Program-made: the position numbers and the translations under genes
Notes under the pieces: model-generated
What the model saw: the letters and a program-made list of their open reading frames with translations, nothing else
Told to the model about the DNA's origin: nothing
Databases searched by the model: none
Source: Picochlorum sp. 'celeri'
Lineage: Eukaryota > Chlorophyta > Trebouxiophyceae
Length of the DNA stretch: 64,000 bases
Reading direction: 5' to 3'
Assembly: GCA_010909725.1 (NCBI GenBank)
Contig: JAACMV010000001.1
Span: 312,854 to 376,853, forward strand
In this document: in pieces, positions 50,567 through 62,495 of the stretch
Layout: each line of letters starts with the position of its first letter
Position numbering within the stretch: position 1 is the first letter of the stretch

Positions 50567-51420
50567 ATGATTTGCAGAGGGGCAGCGATAAAAACGTGCA
50601 TCGCACGGGGGGTGTCCTCTGTAGGTCGTCTTGGGAATGACAGACGACGCATCGTCAGGCATAGACAGCGATGCACAGCGATGAATGACGATCGTATACC
50701 GATCGTGAATAAAGAGCTACCAACACAGGGGGATGCGATGGTCGCTGGAGTGGATCCTATCGATTACATTAATCAGCAATTACAGGATATTCTGAAACCT
50801 CCTGATACAGAGGATTATTTGGCGGTATGACTTGTGATGTGTTGTATATGTGTTTATCGCGATGATGGTGACGGTGGTATGGGTGTAGGAGTTTTTAGCA
50901 ATTCAAAATGAACATCCCAAAAATATCGGATTTTTTGGGACTCGGAACATGGGGTTTATGCATCAGCAGTTGATTGAAGTTCTATCGTATGCGATGGTGT
51001 TGACGGTGCGTTGGGTGTTGCCTGTGTGTGTGGCATGAATGTGTACCAACTATATAAATGTGTTGTTGTATGTAGGGGAATCATATATTTACATCAGGGG
51101 CTACTGGAACGAATGCTGCTGTGATTCGTGGGGCGTTGAGGGCTGAGAATCCAGACTTGTTGACGGTTGTGTTGCCGCAGAGTTTTTCATGTCAGCCGCA
51201 AGAGAGTCAAGAGTTGTTGCAGAATGTTCAAAATATTATAGAGATGCCGGAGAATGATGATATTTCTTTGATGGAAGCGTCGAGGATTTGTAACAGGGAT
51301 ATTATATCTCGTGTGCAGCAGATTATTTGTTTTGCGTTTCATGACAGTAATTTGTTGTTGGAGACGTGTCGAGAGGCGCATGCAGAGACAAAGATTGTGA
51401 CTCTTTTTTACTTGGATTAG
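50567..51420 (+). CDS. DprA/SLOG-like Rossmann protein conserved in plants and cyanobacteria
   Basis: There are three exons (50567-50824, 50889-51005, 51076-51420) with introns of 64 and 70 nt, giving 239 aa. The core reads NIGFFGTRNMGFMHQQLIEVLSYAM, then LTGNHIFTSGATGTNAAVIRGALRAE, VVLPQSFSCQPQESQELL, EASRICNRDIISRVQQIICFAFHDS and KIVTLFYLD. This is the plastid/cyanobacterial family often labelled DNA recombination-mediator protein A. GTRN and SGATGTNAA correspond to the nucleotide-binding loops of the SLOG/DprA fold. The N-terminal 60 residues are basic and suggest organelle targeting. Its stop lies 24 nt from the convergent RecG-fusion gene. The true molecular function of the family is not settled. 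Confidence 0.85.
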
Positions 51421-51444
51421 TCATCATGTACACTAGTCGTATTA

Positions 51445-54400
51445 TTATTGTAATGTAAAGTTTGGTAGTTCATTGATGTCTAGATTGACTCCTGAAAGGT
51501 CGTCGAGGGCTTGAGAGGCGTGCTGGGGCCAGGCATGGACATCAGAGCCATACTGAGTGATGAAGTCTTGGGCAGCTGTTCGGGCCTGGGTGACGAGGTG
51601 TGCATCGCGAGGGAGCTCCCAGAGGCGGTGAGAATTCAGGGTGCCTTGTCCAGCTTGTGCAGTTCCGATCATGTCTCCCGACCCTCTGCTGTGCAAGTCA
51701 GCCTCGGCGACTTTGAAACCTGATGCCGTGTCCTCTAGGATGCGCAGCCTTTCTGCATCGCCTTCTGTCACAAGGATGCATTGGGAAGCTCTAGTTCCTC
51801 GTCCCACTCGTCCACGAAGCTGGTGGAGTTGGGCGAGGCCGAAGCGCTCGGCATGCTCCACGATGATGAGGGAGGCATCTGGAATGTTGACTCCGACCTC
51901 CACAACAGTCGTGGAGATGAGAATCTGGAGATGGCCGTTGAGAAAGTGGGTCAAGACCTCATCCTTTTCAGGGCCAGTCATTTTTCCATGTAGAATGCCT
52001 ATTGCATCTGATGGAAGTTCCTTTGTGGCTGATAACCGCTCCTTTTCGTTCAATACGCTTCTGACACCATTCTCTGCATCGGCATCGATGAGAGGGCAGA
52101 CAACAAAGCATTTTCCTCCGGAATCAATTTCACGCTTCATCGTGTGGATGAGGTCATCACGAGTTGTTGAAGTCTCTGTCCACACTGATGTCTTTACTGG
52201 GATTCTCCCAGGGGGCATCTCTTGTATTTCAATGCATTCCATCTCTCCGTACAGGACAAGAGCAAGGCTTCTTGGGATTGGTGTCGCTGACATGTTGAGC
52301 ATATGAGGGGCTGGATTCGCTTTTGAGAGAAGAGACGCTCTCTGCTCTACACCAAATTTGTGCTGCTCGTCCACTACAGCGAACGCAAGATCTTTAAAAA
52401 TGACTGGCCCTGAGAGAAGAGCATGCGTCCCGATGAGGACATCAATGTCTCCAGATTCCAGCTGATTGAGGATTGCTTTTCTCTCAGCCGTCTTCGTGGA
52501 ACCTGTCAGTAATGCGTATTTTGGCTGTGTGAATCCTGGTATTTTCGAGGCCTCAGTCACGAGATGTTCGAAAGATCGAAGGTGCTGTTCTGCCAAGACT
52601 TCTGTTGGTGCCATGATAGCAACCTGCTTTCCATTGCCTACGACGGCGAGTGCTGCCAAAAGGGCCACGATAGTTTTACCACACCCAACATCTCCTTGAA
52701 GCAAAATAGAAGATGAATGTGTGGTCGAAAACAGGGTATTGATGGCTTTCAATGCACGTTCCTGATCATTCGTCAGGGGAAATTTCAATGCTGTAGTGGC
52801 CAATGCCTGTTGTTCGAAATTCGACATTGGCTCAAAATAATCACCATCTGAGACTTTAGATCTACAAAGAAGCCTCAATTGCATAAAGAAGAGCTCATGG
52901 AATGCTATACTAGTCCGAGCATGGACAAATTGTGCAATGGAAGATGGTCGATGAATTTCCTGCAGACCAGAGCACATGTAGTGAAAAAAATTTGTATAAA
53001 TCAGCACGTTGCACTACATGAATCGTACCTGAATGGAATCGTAAAATCTAGCGATAGAATACTTTTGACGAATGTTGCTTGGGAGCGGCTCGAGGAGCCT
53101 GCTGGTAGCCTGATTCACAGCACCAAGTGCCTTTGAGACAATGTCACTGACGCTCTGTGCAGATATTCGGGCCTTTTGAGGATACATGGCCCTTAGAAAG
53201 ATATCGGATTTTGGAAGCTTCACGAATGAATCCAGAGACATCAAATCCAGCGTTTTCTCTTTGATGACAAATGTGCCCGCATCAGACACAGTCACTTGAG
53301 CTGATACAGCAAAGAAATTTCCCATGGCCTTGAGCCGCTTTTCTTCATTCGCTATTGCCCACCCTGCTGATCTACCACGACGAAATGCCTTATACTCGAT
53401 GACTGGATTCGTTTCTTTTCCCTCCCAAGGCCTTCCTGCCATCACCATGTCATGATCAAGGCACCGCATACTAGCATTGAGGATATGGAATTTGCCACGA
53501 AAGACTTTCACTTTCTCCATGTACACTGGAAGAACAATGGCCTGGTCAACTTCGATATCACTCTGAGGAAACTTGCCTATAGATGCTGCTAAATATCCTC
53601 TTGGGAAGAGATACAGTACATCCTTCAATGTGCTGCACTCCATCTGCGTCAGCAGCTTCTTGTCAGCAGTAGAGAACACTGTGCTCATTTCTTTGACGGG
53701 CGTCTGCAGACGTATTGCTCTTTTGTCTTCAAATATATCTGAAAGTAAGGGATCAGGCTCCGGTTCAGTCGCCACAAGGTCACCTGCCACATCCATGTTG
53801 AGAATATCATCCCTGGTCAACATGGCCCCAACATCTTTCTTTGGACGTGCTTCTTCCTTCAAAGCCACGGCTGTTTTCTCGCTTTTATGAGAAAACTTGA
53901 TGACCTCTGAGGTGATGATGTATGGCTTCAGCAGATCTGATGCACGACCTTGGCGTAAATCATCAATGTTCATGCGTTGCATGATGCCATTGACAACTTC
54001 CATGGTGAGATGCACATCACCAAGGGCCCTGTGTATATTCTCCGGCTGCTTCCCCGTCAAATAATTGTACAAATATCCCAACTTGTACGATTCTGCACCA
54101 TCAAGAAGGTCCCTGGAAAGCTTCAGCGTATCCAAGAACAAGCACTCTTCCAGCAGAAAGCGCTGTTCTCGTTCCATGCCACTAGCCTGGAGCCTATTAT
54201 GCAACAACCGCACATCATATGATACTATATTATGACCTATCAACAAGGGAACGGATGCACGGCGTTTATTGCACGCTGTCTGAATAAACGAAAAGAATTC
54301 AGAGACGGCTTGTTCAAACGAAGGAACACATGCATCCCGGAAATCATCACTCTGCAAGCCAGTCAGCTTCTCCACATCAGGATGAATCGATGCACCATCT

Positions 54401-54942
54401 GGAAGGCGAACACGACTCACAAATGACTCCTGTGTCACCATATTAGCAGCAGCAATCTCCACAACATGGGATGTTTTGGTCGAGAGACCTGTGGCCTCCA
54501 GGTCAAACACAAAAGGGGTGTATTCCATCCCATCATGGCCAACAGATATCCCTGACCCTTGCTCGATATGACACAGCATCTTCTCAACATCAGACAGGAC
54601 GCTCATTCTCATGTCCTCCGTCATCTGTGAGTACGACTTGCTCTTCTTGACCAACTCACTGAGCCTGAGGAAAGATTCCCGATCACCCAGCCCTCTGTGA
54701 CGGAGAACTGCATCCAATGCATCACTTAAAAAGTCACTAAATATTTGATTCTGCCCCGGCCAATTCTGCAACCCTTTCTTTTGTTCAAATTGAATGCCCC
54801 GTTTCAACTTTTCCACCAAAGTTGCCAAGTCTTCCTGCGGTACTGAATTTGAAACCTGATTCCTAGAATTATACAGTCTCTTCGTCCTATACCGCTGGAG
54901 ATTGGTGCGAGAGTATGCAACTATCCGAGGAACGACTTTCAT
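51445..54942 (-). CDS. DnaQ-type exonuclease fused to RecG helicase
   Basis: There are two exons (54942-53029 and 52959-51445) with a 69-nt phase-0 intron (gtacga to tgcag), giving 1142 aa. Residues 1-30 are basic, like a mitochondrial or plastid presequence. Residues 141-325 form a DEDDh exonuclease: FVFDLEATGL (D147, E149), LIGHNIVSYD (D243) and HRALGDVHLT (H304, D309). Residues 420-640 form a diverged RecG wedge (KLLTQMECSTLKDVLYLFPRGYL). The C-terminal 500 residues are the helicase: GDVGCGKT (Walker A), DEQHKFGVEQRA, MSATPIPRSLAL and the TRG-region block QLHQLRGRVGRG. The intron lies inside the RecG part, so the fusion itself is within one continuous exon. It is probably an organellar fork-remodelling enzyme with proofreading-type nuclease activity. 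Confidence 0.92.
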
Positions 54943-55066
54943 GGTTCAACAACGACCCTGAACCGAAAGCATGTTTTTGCGAATACCTCTTCACATGGCG
55001 ACATGAAGACTGTAATGAAAAGTAAAGAAGAAATACAATTTACAGAGATCAAAGCATGGTAGCAGA

Positions 55067-56652
55067 TCAAAGCCCAGGCATTGGGAACTGTGATGCAAAG
55101 GCTTCCACCTCTTCCTTCAAGGCCTTCACATCCTCCCTGTTTGGTCCCTCTGAATTCGCAAACGCTACAAAGTCTTTAAGTTTGGCTGGTTCTGGGGTCT
55201 TTTCTTTGATATCCTTGGCGATCTGAACAGCCCTGTCGATGAAATGGGCGACCTTTTCAAAGTCTTCCTCCCGGAAACCTCTTGTGGTCAGGGCAGGAGT
55301 ACCGACACGGATTCCCCCCGGCACGATGGCAGACTTATCTCCTGGAACACTGTTTTTATTCAATGTGATCGATACAAGATCAAGGACAGTCTGCACCCGT
55401 GCACCATCGATTCCTGAAGGCTTCAGGTCTACGAGAATCAAGTGATTATCTGTCCCACCTGATACAATTGTGTATCCCAAATCTGTGAGAGTCTTTGACA
55501 GAGCGCGAGCGTTTGAAATCACTTGCTTCTGGTACTCGACAAACTCTGGCCGTGTTGCAGCCTTAAGAGCAACAGCAAGCCCTGAGATGGTATGATTGTG
55601 AGGTCCTCCCTGCAATCCAGGGAACACGGCCTGATTGATGGCTCCCTCGAGTTCCTTCTTGAAGAAAATCATTCCTCCGCGGGGTCCTCGAAGAGACTTG
55701 TGAGTCGTTGTGGTGACCACATCCGCGTACTCGAATGGACTCTCCACCAATCCAGCAGCAACAAGCCCAGAAATATGAGCCATATCTGCCATCAAATATG
55801 CACCAACCGAGTCTGCAATCTCTCTCATCCTCTTGTAATCAAAATCTCTCGAGTATGCAGATGCGCCAGCGATGATGAGCTTTGGCCTAAAGAGTTGAGC
55901 ACTCTTCTCCAGAGCATCATAATCCACCAACCCAGTAGACTCATCCAGTCTGTATGGCATGGACTCAAAGTAGACCGATGTTGCCGACACTCGACGCTTG
56001 GGTGTCATAAACCCGTGAGTCAAATGCCCACCATGAGGCAAATCCAGTCCCATAATCCTGTCGTGTGGCTGCAAGAGGGCAGTATAGACAGCAAAGTTGG
56101 CTGGAGAACCAGACAGCGTCTGGACATTCACACCCCACTCGTTACTGTCCAATCTGAATGCTTCCAAGGCACGATTCTGACACAGTCTCTCACACTGATC
56201 GATATATTCATTACCCCCATAGTACCGAGCCCCAGGCAACCCCTCACTGTACTTGTTGGTCATGCAAGACCCCACAGCAGTCATCACCGCCGTAGACGTG
56301 AAATTCTCGGATGCAATCAGCTCCAACCCTCTCACTTGCCTCTTCTTCTCATTCTTAATCAGCTCGGCAATCTCTGGATCCTGTTCCTCAAGAGACAAGT
56401 CCTGAACCAACATGGTCTTGCCTGCGCATGCCATGCAACACACACCACGTCAGAATACACACAATCCCATGCTTGGGTACACAATTTAAATATATGAGGA
56501 TCGATTGTTTGATGAAACCCACCTTCAGATGGAGACGCCAACGCAGCACGAACCTGCGTGGCCTGAGAACGACGTTGCCTTCTTCCGACATTTCTACATC
56601 CAGAGTCCACAGACAGTCGCTGTCCAGTCAAAAATACCATCGAATGAGACAT
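55067..56652 (-). CDS. SHMT: Serine hydroxymethyltransferase, plastid-type
   Basis: There are two exons (56652-56523 and 56421-55067) with a 101-nt intron (gtgggt to gcgcag), giving 494 aa from the Met at 56652; a Met at 56655 or 56718 is also possible. Exon 1 gives an Arg/Gln/Ser-rich leader ending [11 protein letters not shown], a typical plastid transit peptide. The body has [33 protein letters not shown] and the PLP lysine in [14 protein letters not shown], then [16 protein letters not shown]. It interconverts serine and glycine while charging tetrahydrofolate. Without the spliced leader the same frame misleadingly begins inside the intron. Confidence 0.95.
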
Positions 56653-56980
56653 CATGGTGACGGATATATCGTAATAGGACGTTGTAGGCAATTCAAAGTG
56701 TGTACAACCCGCGGCCACGTATATTTCCTGTGTGTATGCGATACAGTACAGATATGCGACGTGATGGATATTATTTTGTTACTATTATACTGGTAGTGAG
56801 GTTTTACATCGCACAGGGCATGTATTCCGCAGCCCATGCATGCATGGGGAAATGACATTGAGTGGCTGTCACCAACAAGGGACTCTGATCTGGCAGGCCT
56901 CTCAAACCATACTGTACAACGTATGATTATACGTTCTACTGCTGACAAAGAGGGAGAAAAGAGAGAGACATAGATGGTAT

Positions 56981-57964
56981 TTACCTAGAAATTTCAAATG
57001 GGTTTCTCTCTGGCTTTGGGGCAATGTGAACAGATGCAAACGCAGCGTCGTCACCATCGCCGACCGCCACTGTAGGCACAGGCAGCAAGGGCTGTTCTTC
57101 CACCTTTTTATGCGCTGCATCCTTGATCTCGACGAAATTTCCCTTGTGACCAGGCACCTGCCCTCTCACATAGAGTAAATTCCTCTCTGGATCCACACGC
57201 CATACATAACAGTTTTGAACCGTCTTTCTCTTCCCTCCCATCCGTCCAGGCATTTTCTTCCCTTTGAATACCTTGCCTGGATCCTGACACATTCCTGTGG
57301 ACCCTGGTGCTCTATGGGACAGGGAATTTCCGTGGGATGCTGGCTGCCCAGCAAATCCCCACCGCTTCATCACCCCTTGGAACCCTTTCCCTATTGTCGT
57401 CCCAGCCACATCCACATACTGACCAGGAACAAAATGCGCAGCAGATAGGGTATGTCCTACTGGAAGAACTCCCTCTGGAGATACTCTAAACTCCACCAGT
57501 TTTCGCTTCAATGGCACATTTGCTGCATCGAAATGCCCACACAAGCTCCCCGGAAGCTGTTTGCGACGCTTTGATCCAATACCTAACTGAAGGCTCAAAT
57601 ATCCCTCCTTCTCAGGGGTCTTGACCTGGACAACCTGGCACTCATCCATCCACAACACTGTCAGAGGTATGCGAACACCCCAGTGATCCCATTCCTGAGT
57701 CATTCCTACTTTCACAGCTAAAGCCCCAGATCTAAATACCTTTTGATCCTTTATAGAAGTCGATGCGCTGGTGGAGGCAGTGTCAGATTCATCTTCTCGT
57801 CGTCCAGCTCCAGTGGAGGAAATTTGGCACACGGGCTCCAACAGAATCGATGGAAGCAGGGACCTCTCTACTTCTCTAATCGGAGATGTGTGTGTCAAAA
57901 CTTTTGATGCGATGCTCTTGCAGTACTGGCGAAGCATTGTTTTGTTACTATCAAGAATACGCAA
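56981..57964 (-). CDS. MRPL3: Mitochondrial/organellar ribosomal protein uL3
   Basis: This single frame of 327 aa has a basic N-terminal leader of about 75 residues. The L3 core starts [25 protein letters not shown] and includes [21 protein letters not shown], the family signature [33 protein letters not shown] (about residues 215-250) and [13 protein letters not shown]. The bacterial-type sequence and leader place it in an organellar large ribosomal subunit, most likely mitochondrial because of the [18 protein letters not shown] region. Plastid location is not excluded. A C-terminal extension of about 40 residues is present. Confidence 0.9.
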   Translation of the reverse strand: MRILDSNKTMLRQYCKSIASKVLTHTSPIREVERSLLPSILLEPVCQISSTGAGRREDESDTASTSASTSIKDQKVFRSGALAVKVGMTQEWDHWGVRIPLTVLWMDECQVVQVKTPEKEGYLSLQLGIGSKRRKQLPGSLCGHFDAANVPLKRKLVEFRVSPEGVLPVGHTLSAAHFVPGQYVDVAGTTIGKGFQGVMKRWGFAGQPASHGNSLSHRAPGSTGMCQDPGKVFKGKKMPGRMGGKRKTVQNCYVWRVDPERNLLYVRGQVPGHKGNFVEIKDAAHKKVEEQPLLPVPTVAVGDGDDAAFASVHIAPKPERNPFEISR

Positions 57965-58239
57965 GGACTGCGGATGTCACAAAGAGCTTTATCGCCGCTT
58001 TTTAGTCTTTCACGGTATCTGTATACATACACTACTTCTCTATAAGAATGCTAGATTTGTAATATAATAGTATGGATTGGTACTGGCGACGCAGGGTATT
58101 CAAGATAAATCCTCTCTAAATGAAACTTTAAAAACATTTTTTGCTGTATGTAGCGCTGGTTGATCTCAGTGATCATTCACTGCTGATTAAAGATTGATAC
58201 TTTGCTATCCGAAACCCAATATATCCATATGTATGAACC

Positions 58240-59466
58240 ATGTCGAGAGCAATGGATCGGGATTTGGAAATGGGAAGAAGCACTGCGAGCACCAGTTGTT
58301 GCCCAGAGGTGGTGCTCCGTGGTCAACACACAATTCAGCGATCCAAGATGAAGAGGAAACTGGGTAAGCGCCTTGGTGGTCTATACACGAAGTTAGTGTA
58401 TGATTCTAGACCGAATACCACTTCTACGGAGACGCGAGAAGAGCAGTGGAATAAGATTGTTGATCCAGATCGATACCTGTATGGGTTGCTCGTCTACCTG
58501 GGTCCTCCATCCTTCTTCTCGTACAACCTGAGGAAACCACTTCTTCTTGTTGGAGGTATCACGATATTGAGTTGTACATACCACACATGTTATATCTTGT
58601 ACCCGAATGTGTTGCCTACGATTTTTAACCGGACAGCATGGGATCTTTTTAGGATGGGGTCATTTGCTCTGTCTCTCCTTCTGTCTGTCAAAGTGAGCAA
58701 AGTGTATGATAGGTTTTGGGAGGCACGATCGCATTTTTCCAAGATTGGGGGCAACCTGAACATGGCGATGCAGCTCTTGGAACTGTACAGTAGGACACAT
58801 TCGGGCTCAATGGAGGGGATGAATGCGTCTGATGTAGATAGAATTCTGGGTGAATTTGCCGCTTGGGCAATGGTGTACCCATACGCGCTTGTGGTCCAGT
58901 TGCTGGCGCTTAAAGGCGTCCCGGAGGAAGTTCATTTGCTATTGAATCAAGAAGAAGTTAAACTACTGAATTCAACACCCAAACCTCGCAAGTATGTTTT
59001 AATGAAGCTTCAGGATCTGCTTCACCAGTTTCCATTGCCAACAGAGAAATATTTGTGCATGCAAAAACTGTTACAAGATACAGAGGCTGCATGTGGTGTG
59101 TGCCGGCGCATCAGATTTACTGCCTTGCCATATGGATTATCACAACTGTATACTGGCTTCATCATGATTTGGCTGTGCATTCTTCCTCTGGGAATTCAAT
59201 ACTCTGGGTCTGGGCAGGAGGGGACTCTTTCAGATATTATGACAGTCTGGTTGTCAGGAATTGTCGTTAACTTATTTTCTTTGATGATGATTAGTGTAGA
59301 TGAGGTTGCAAATCAGCTTGAGGATCCATTTCCCAGTATACCTCTCATGGACACTATCAAAACGTCGATGAAGCATATTGCCACTGTGCAAAAGGACTTT
59401 GCATTGCTCCGTGCTACTTGTCGAGCAGAGACCGAAACCACCTCTACTACAGGAAGCAAAGTGTGA
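58240..59466 (+). CDS. Bestrophin-family anion channel
   Basis: This single frame of 408 aa has blocks PFxS-like LGPPSFFSYNLRKPLL and the first membrane pair (GGITILSCTYHTCY, GSFALSLLLSVKVSKVYDRFWEARS). Further on come FTALPYGLSQLYTGFIMIWL and a second membrane pair ending DEVANQLEDPFPSIPL, which is the bestrophin DE-A-E-IE-PFG-like regulatory block. Plant relatives (VCCN1) are thylakoid Cl- channels that tune the proton motive force. The N-terminus here has no obvious transit peptide, so the membrane is uncertain. Confidence 0.85.
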   Translation: MSRAMDRDLEMGRSTASTSCCPEVVLRGQHTIQRSKMKRKLGKRLGGLYTKLVYDSRPNTTSTETREEQWNKIVDPDRYLYGLLVYLGPPSFFSYNLRKPLLLVGGITILSCTYHTCYILYPNVLPTIFNRTAWDLFRMGSFALSLLLSVKVSKVYDRFWEARSHFSKIGGNLNMAMQLLELYSRTHSGSMEGMNASDVDRILGEFAAWAMVYPYALVVQLLALKGVPEEVHLLLNQEEVKLLNSTPKPRKYVLMKLQDLLHQFPLPTEKYLCMQKLLQDTEAACGVCRRIRFTALPYGLSQLYTGFIMIWLCILPLGIQYSGSGQEGTLSDIMTVWLSGIVVNLFSLMMISVDEVANQLEDPFPSIPLMDTIKTSMKHIATVQKDFALLRATCRAETETTSTTGSKV

Positions 59467-59700
59467 ACTCATGAGATGGTGACTTTTTTGTAGATGATGA
59501 ATGTTGCACCATCAGGGTTTGGTCAATTGAGGCATTGTGGTGGCATGTTGTCGGCACAACAGAAATGAATGGGGATGGCCTTTTCGGCAGGGATTCTCGG
59601 AGATGTAAGAATTTATATTTGAAAAATTCTCTCAGCAAGACTAGACTAGAAGAAAGGATGCGTTTCCATCACAGTTGTAAACTTTATAATACCATTTGTA

Positions 59701-60403
59701 CTATTGTTGGTGTGTGCTCTTTGCAATCTGTGCAAATCGTTCCATATCTTGTTGCAAGATCCCTTCTACAACGGGAGTCAACAGCTGCACAAATTCACAT
59801 ATATATCATGATCATGGTCGCGTCTTCTTGTCAATCAGTATACATTTGCACACGTACGTTTGCAAAGGGTGCCAACACACTGGGCACCTGATATGAAATG
59901 GTCAACTTGACGGCACATCGGTCCTCCCCCTTTCGTAAAAACCGAATCTGACCTTGATTCTGAATCTCCACTGCCCCCAACGATCCACTCGTTGATCCAG
60001 GCACAGACCTCCAGTGAATCTTCTGGTACTGCAGGGGGGTCATGTTCCGGGCAAGCCAACTGAATTCCCACTGTCTATTGAATTGATACGTGGATAACGT
60101 CCATTTGGACATGTGTTTATCATTCTCTTGAATCTCCACACTGGTGATCCACGGCATCCAAGTGGGAATCTTTTCTCTATCCTCCCACATGCTCCATGCC
60201 ACTTCTACAGGAGTGTCCACCTCCACCTGAGCACTATTTTCCAGCCATTGCGCACGGGTTTGAATTGTTCGATCCAGTAGACGCGGAGACCCTATCCTTC
60301 GTGCTCTAATTCCTAATCGATTTGGTCTTGGCGTGGCATGGCTGTGAGGTTGCAGGTGAGACCCCACGGAAAGAGTTGCCTGGAACCCAAAACTCGTCGT
60401 CAT
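59701..60403 (-). CDS. START/polyketide-cyclase-like lipid-binding protein
   Basis: There are two exons (60403-59858 and 59784-59701) with a 73-nt intron (gtacgt to tgcag), giving 209 aa from the Met at 60403. Residues 1-55 are Ser/Arg/Pro-rich with almost no acids, like a plastid transit peptide. The domain starts QVEVDTPVEVAWSMWEDREKIPTWMPWITSVEI and ends VPSVLAPFANLLTPVVEGILQQDMERFAQ. This is the SRPBCC fold of plant plastid polyketide-cyclase/COQ10-like proteins. Those bind hydrophobic ligands. The ligand here is unknown. The second exon restores the conserved C-terminal helix. Confidence 0.82.
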
Positions 60404-60643
60404 CGTCTCGACAGATGCATCAAAATACTTCAATGTAAAATTACATGGTTAAAATCATACCTTGTGCGTGACAAAATGTGCAGAGGAGAAGTACAAGTTT
60501 GCGAATGACGAGACAACCATGAGTCTCTTCTGGGTTTTGGATGTACACAACCACGCAATGACAATTTATACTTACAAAACAAAAACAAAATGAGTACTCC
60601 TTTAGACGCTCTGCAGAGTATCCGCAGCAAGCATGTTCTTTTT

Positions 60644-61688
60644 TCAAGGAAGGGCCTCGTAGCCCTCAGCATCCGCTGATGAAGATCGTGGTGGTGGTAG
60701 CTTCCGAAGAATATACAGTACCAATGCGGATGGAGCAATCTCAGCTCCGCTATAGTAGAGTACATTCAAGAATGGATGCCCAAGGACATCCAGTCCTGCG
60801 TGTGCATGGTCGAATGTGGACCAGGCAACCATGCAACTTCTGAAGAAGAAGCACGCAGCACAGATGGATGTCACCAGCCCGACTTCTTGGAGTTTGCTGC
60901 GTCGTCCTCTGCTGTCTATTGGGAACCTTTGGAGCATGAAAAAGAGTCTACCTCCGTACAAGAGGAATGCTATCGCGGCAAGGAAACTGACCAGTGCAAG
61001 GAAAATTCCAGAATATTGTCGCCCTGCAACCACTCGGGCTGTATCGCCAGAGTACGAGTATATCCACAAGCTGGCCTCGATACTGTAGACGAGAGCATTT
61101 ATACCAATGAACGTCTTCTTCAACGTATCGGTGGGTTTACTCAGAGCCTGGTAGTAAATCTCTGCCCAAAACAAGACCAACAGCGTGTAGGTTGAGAAGA
61201 ACAAGAGTCCAGGAAAGTCCAAGAATACAGCCTTCAGGATGGGTGATTGATGCTGTATCTCAGGAAGGCATGCAAAGACGAGTGCTCTCAGGAACGCCAC
61301 CAAAAAATTGAGAAGATGAAAGACTTTCTGCGTCGTCCAACCATATTCTGGGACTCTGATTTGTATTCGAATGATTTGCACCTGCACAGTGTGTGTGTCA
61401 CTCAGTATTCACAGCACTCCTGCTGTCACAATGACGATGAGTGGCATCTTTTTCCTTTCCCTTTCCCTACTATAGATAGAGAAAGAACAATCCTTTGAAA
61501 AAAAATAAAAAAGTATGACGTACCAGAGCAACCACAGCTAGAACACCATAGGCAGCTGCCAATCCATCGCTCGCAATCATCTCATAATCATGCGATGATG
61601 TAGAATTGCTATGACTTCTACTACCAAGAAAGGTATCATCCGTGATCGATGAGAGTTCATCCATCGCTCTACTGTATGCTGAAATCAA
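60644..61688 (-). CDS. TOM1/TOM3 (THH1)-family membrane protein
   Basis: There are two exons (61688-61524 and 61381-60644) with a 142-nt intron (gtacgt to gtgcag), giving 300 aa, or 292 from the Met at 61664. The spliced core is [41 protein letters not shown], then FPGLLFFSTYTLLVLFWAEIYYQA, the family signature, and seven hydrophobic segments in total. In land plants TOM1/TOM3 are tonoplast seven-pass proteins known as host factors for tobamovirus replication. Their own cellular role is unclear, with some homology to GPCR-like folds. The N-terminal 45 residues are Ser-rich. Confidence 0.88.
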
Positions 61689-61875
61689 ACGAGTTTCTTG
61701 TTTGTTGATATTCCTCCCCTCGTCCTGCGTATTCGCACGTGTATATGTCCTACGACGCTCCTAATTCCTATATAAATTCAAATAATGTAATGGAATTGTA
61801 TCCTCTTGTGTTCGTGACGCAGACAAGAGGAAGAAGCAGAAACCCTGGGTTTCGACGTCTCGTCTTTGTATTCAT

Positions 61876-62328
61876 TTAAGGAGAACAGCCCTCGACCATG
61901 CCAATCAGTGTCCCAGAGGGACTCTTGACCACAGCCACCTGGGCTCCTTCCAGGGTGTACTGCACTGCCCCATCCATCTGGGCCCCCATCTGAAGCATAG
62001 TAGTGAGCCTGTGTTGTAAATTGTCCACGTCAAAGACAAGCATGGGAGGGGAGCTATTCTTTTGCTGCAGAGCACCCACCATCCCTGGCCCAGTCACCTG
62101 CCTTTGCATACTGTGATGAGTGTCCTCCTCCATGGAAGGACAAGGATCGCCTTGCTGCTGTTGCTTGTGAATGGGATCTTCTTTGAGTGCGATTGTCGTG
62201 CCTCCAGCGTCGAGTTCAGCCCATGTCGTCGTTGCTACCCGTACACGAGCTCCTATCCCTTTCTGGAGAAACTCGATAGCTTTGGGCAAGTCTCTCTCCA
62301 TCATTAGGACATATCGCAATTGTGCCAT
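61876..62328 (-). CDS. Glyoxalase/VOC-superfamily protein
   Basis: This single frame of 150 aa has the VOC beta-alpha-beta-beta-beta arrangement: LRYVLMMERDLPKAIEFLQKGIGARV, WAELDAGGTTIALKE, then PPMLVFDVDNLQHRLTTMLQMGAQMDGAV and VAVVKSPSGTLIGMVE. Plant relatives are annotated as glyoxalase/bleomycin-resistance-like proteins. The metal ligand pattern is incomplete, so enzymatic activity is uncertain. A Gln/Ser/Met-rich insert (residues 54-88) is unusual. It starts 167 nt from the divergent NVL start. Confidence 0.7.
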   Translation of the reverse strand: MAQLRYVLMMERDLPKAIEFLQKGIGARVRVATTTWAELDAGGTTIALKEDPIHKQQQQGDPCPSMEEDTHHSMQRQVTGPGMVGALQQKNSSPPMLVFDVDNLQHRLTTMLQMGAQMDGAVQYTLEGAQVAVVKSPSGTLIGMVEGCSP

Positions 62329-62495
62329 CGAATTATGAGTATTTTCAATACAATAGAATCTGGCGCAGGAGGTGTGTTTTGAGGGTAGTCGTGCATGCCA
62401 TGGATGGGAGGTGCCATCTATGTTTCAAAAAAGGAAACTGGGCATGCAAGATGTACCGCTTTTGCAGACGGATGTGATTACAGTAGTAAATAGTA

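Noticed and set aside
51641..52306. Plus-strand frame of 221 codons opposite the RecG helicase
   Set aside because: It is antisense to conserved helicase motifs and is low in complexity, with many Ser and Arg residues.
51445..53007. RecG helicase as a gene separate from the exonuclease frame
   Set aside because: The apparent start lies in the intron at 52960-53028. The phase-0 splice continues the conserved sequence without gap, and the RecG wedge is already in the upstream frame.
55592..56497. Plus-strand frame of about 300 codons opposite SHMT
   Set aside because: It is antisense to the PLP-binding region of SHMT and has no family features.
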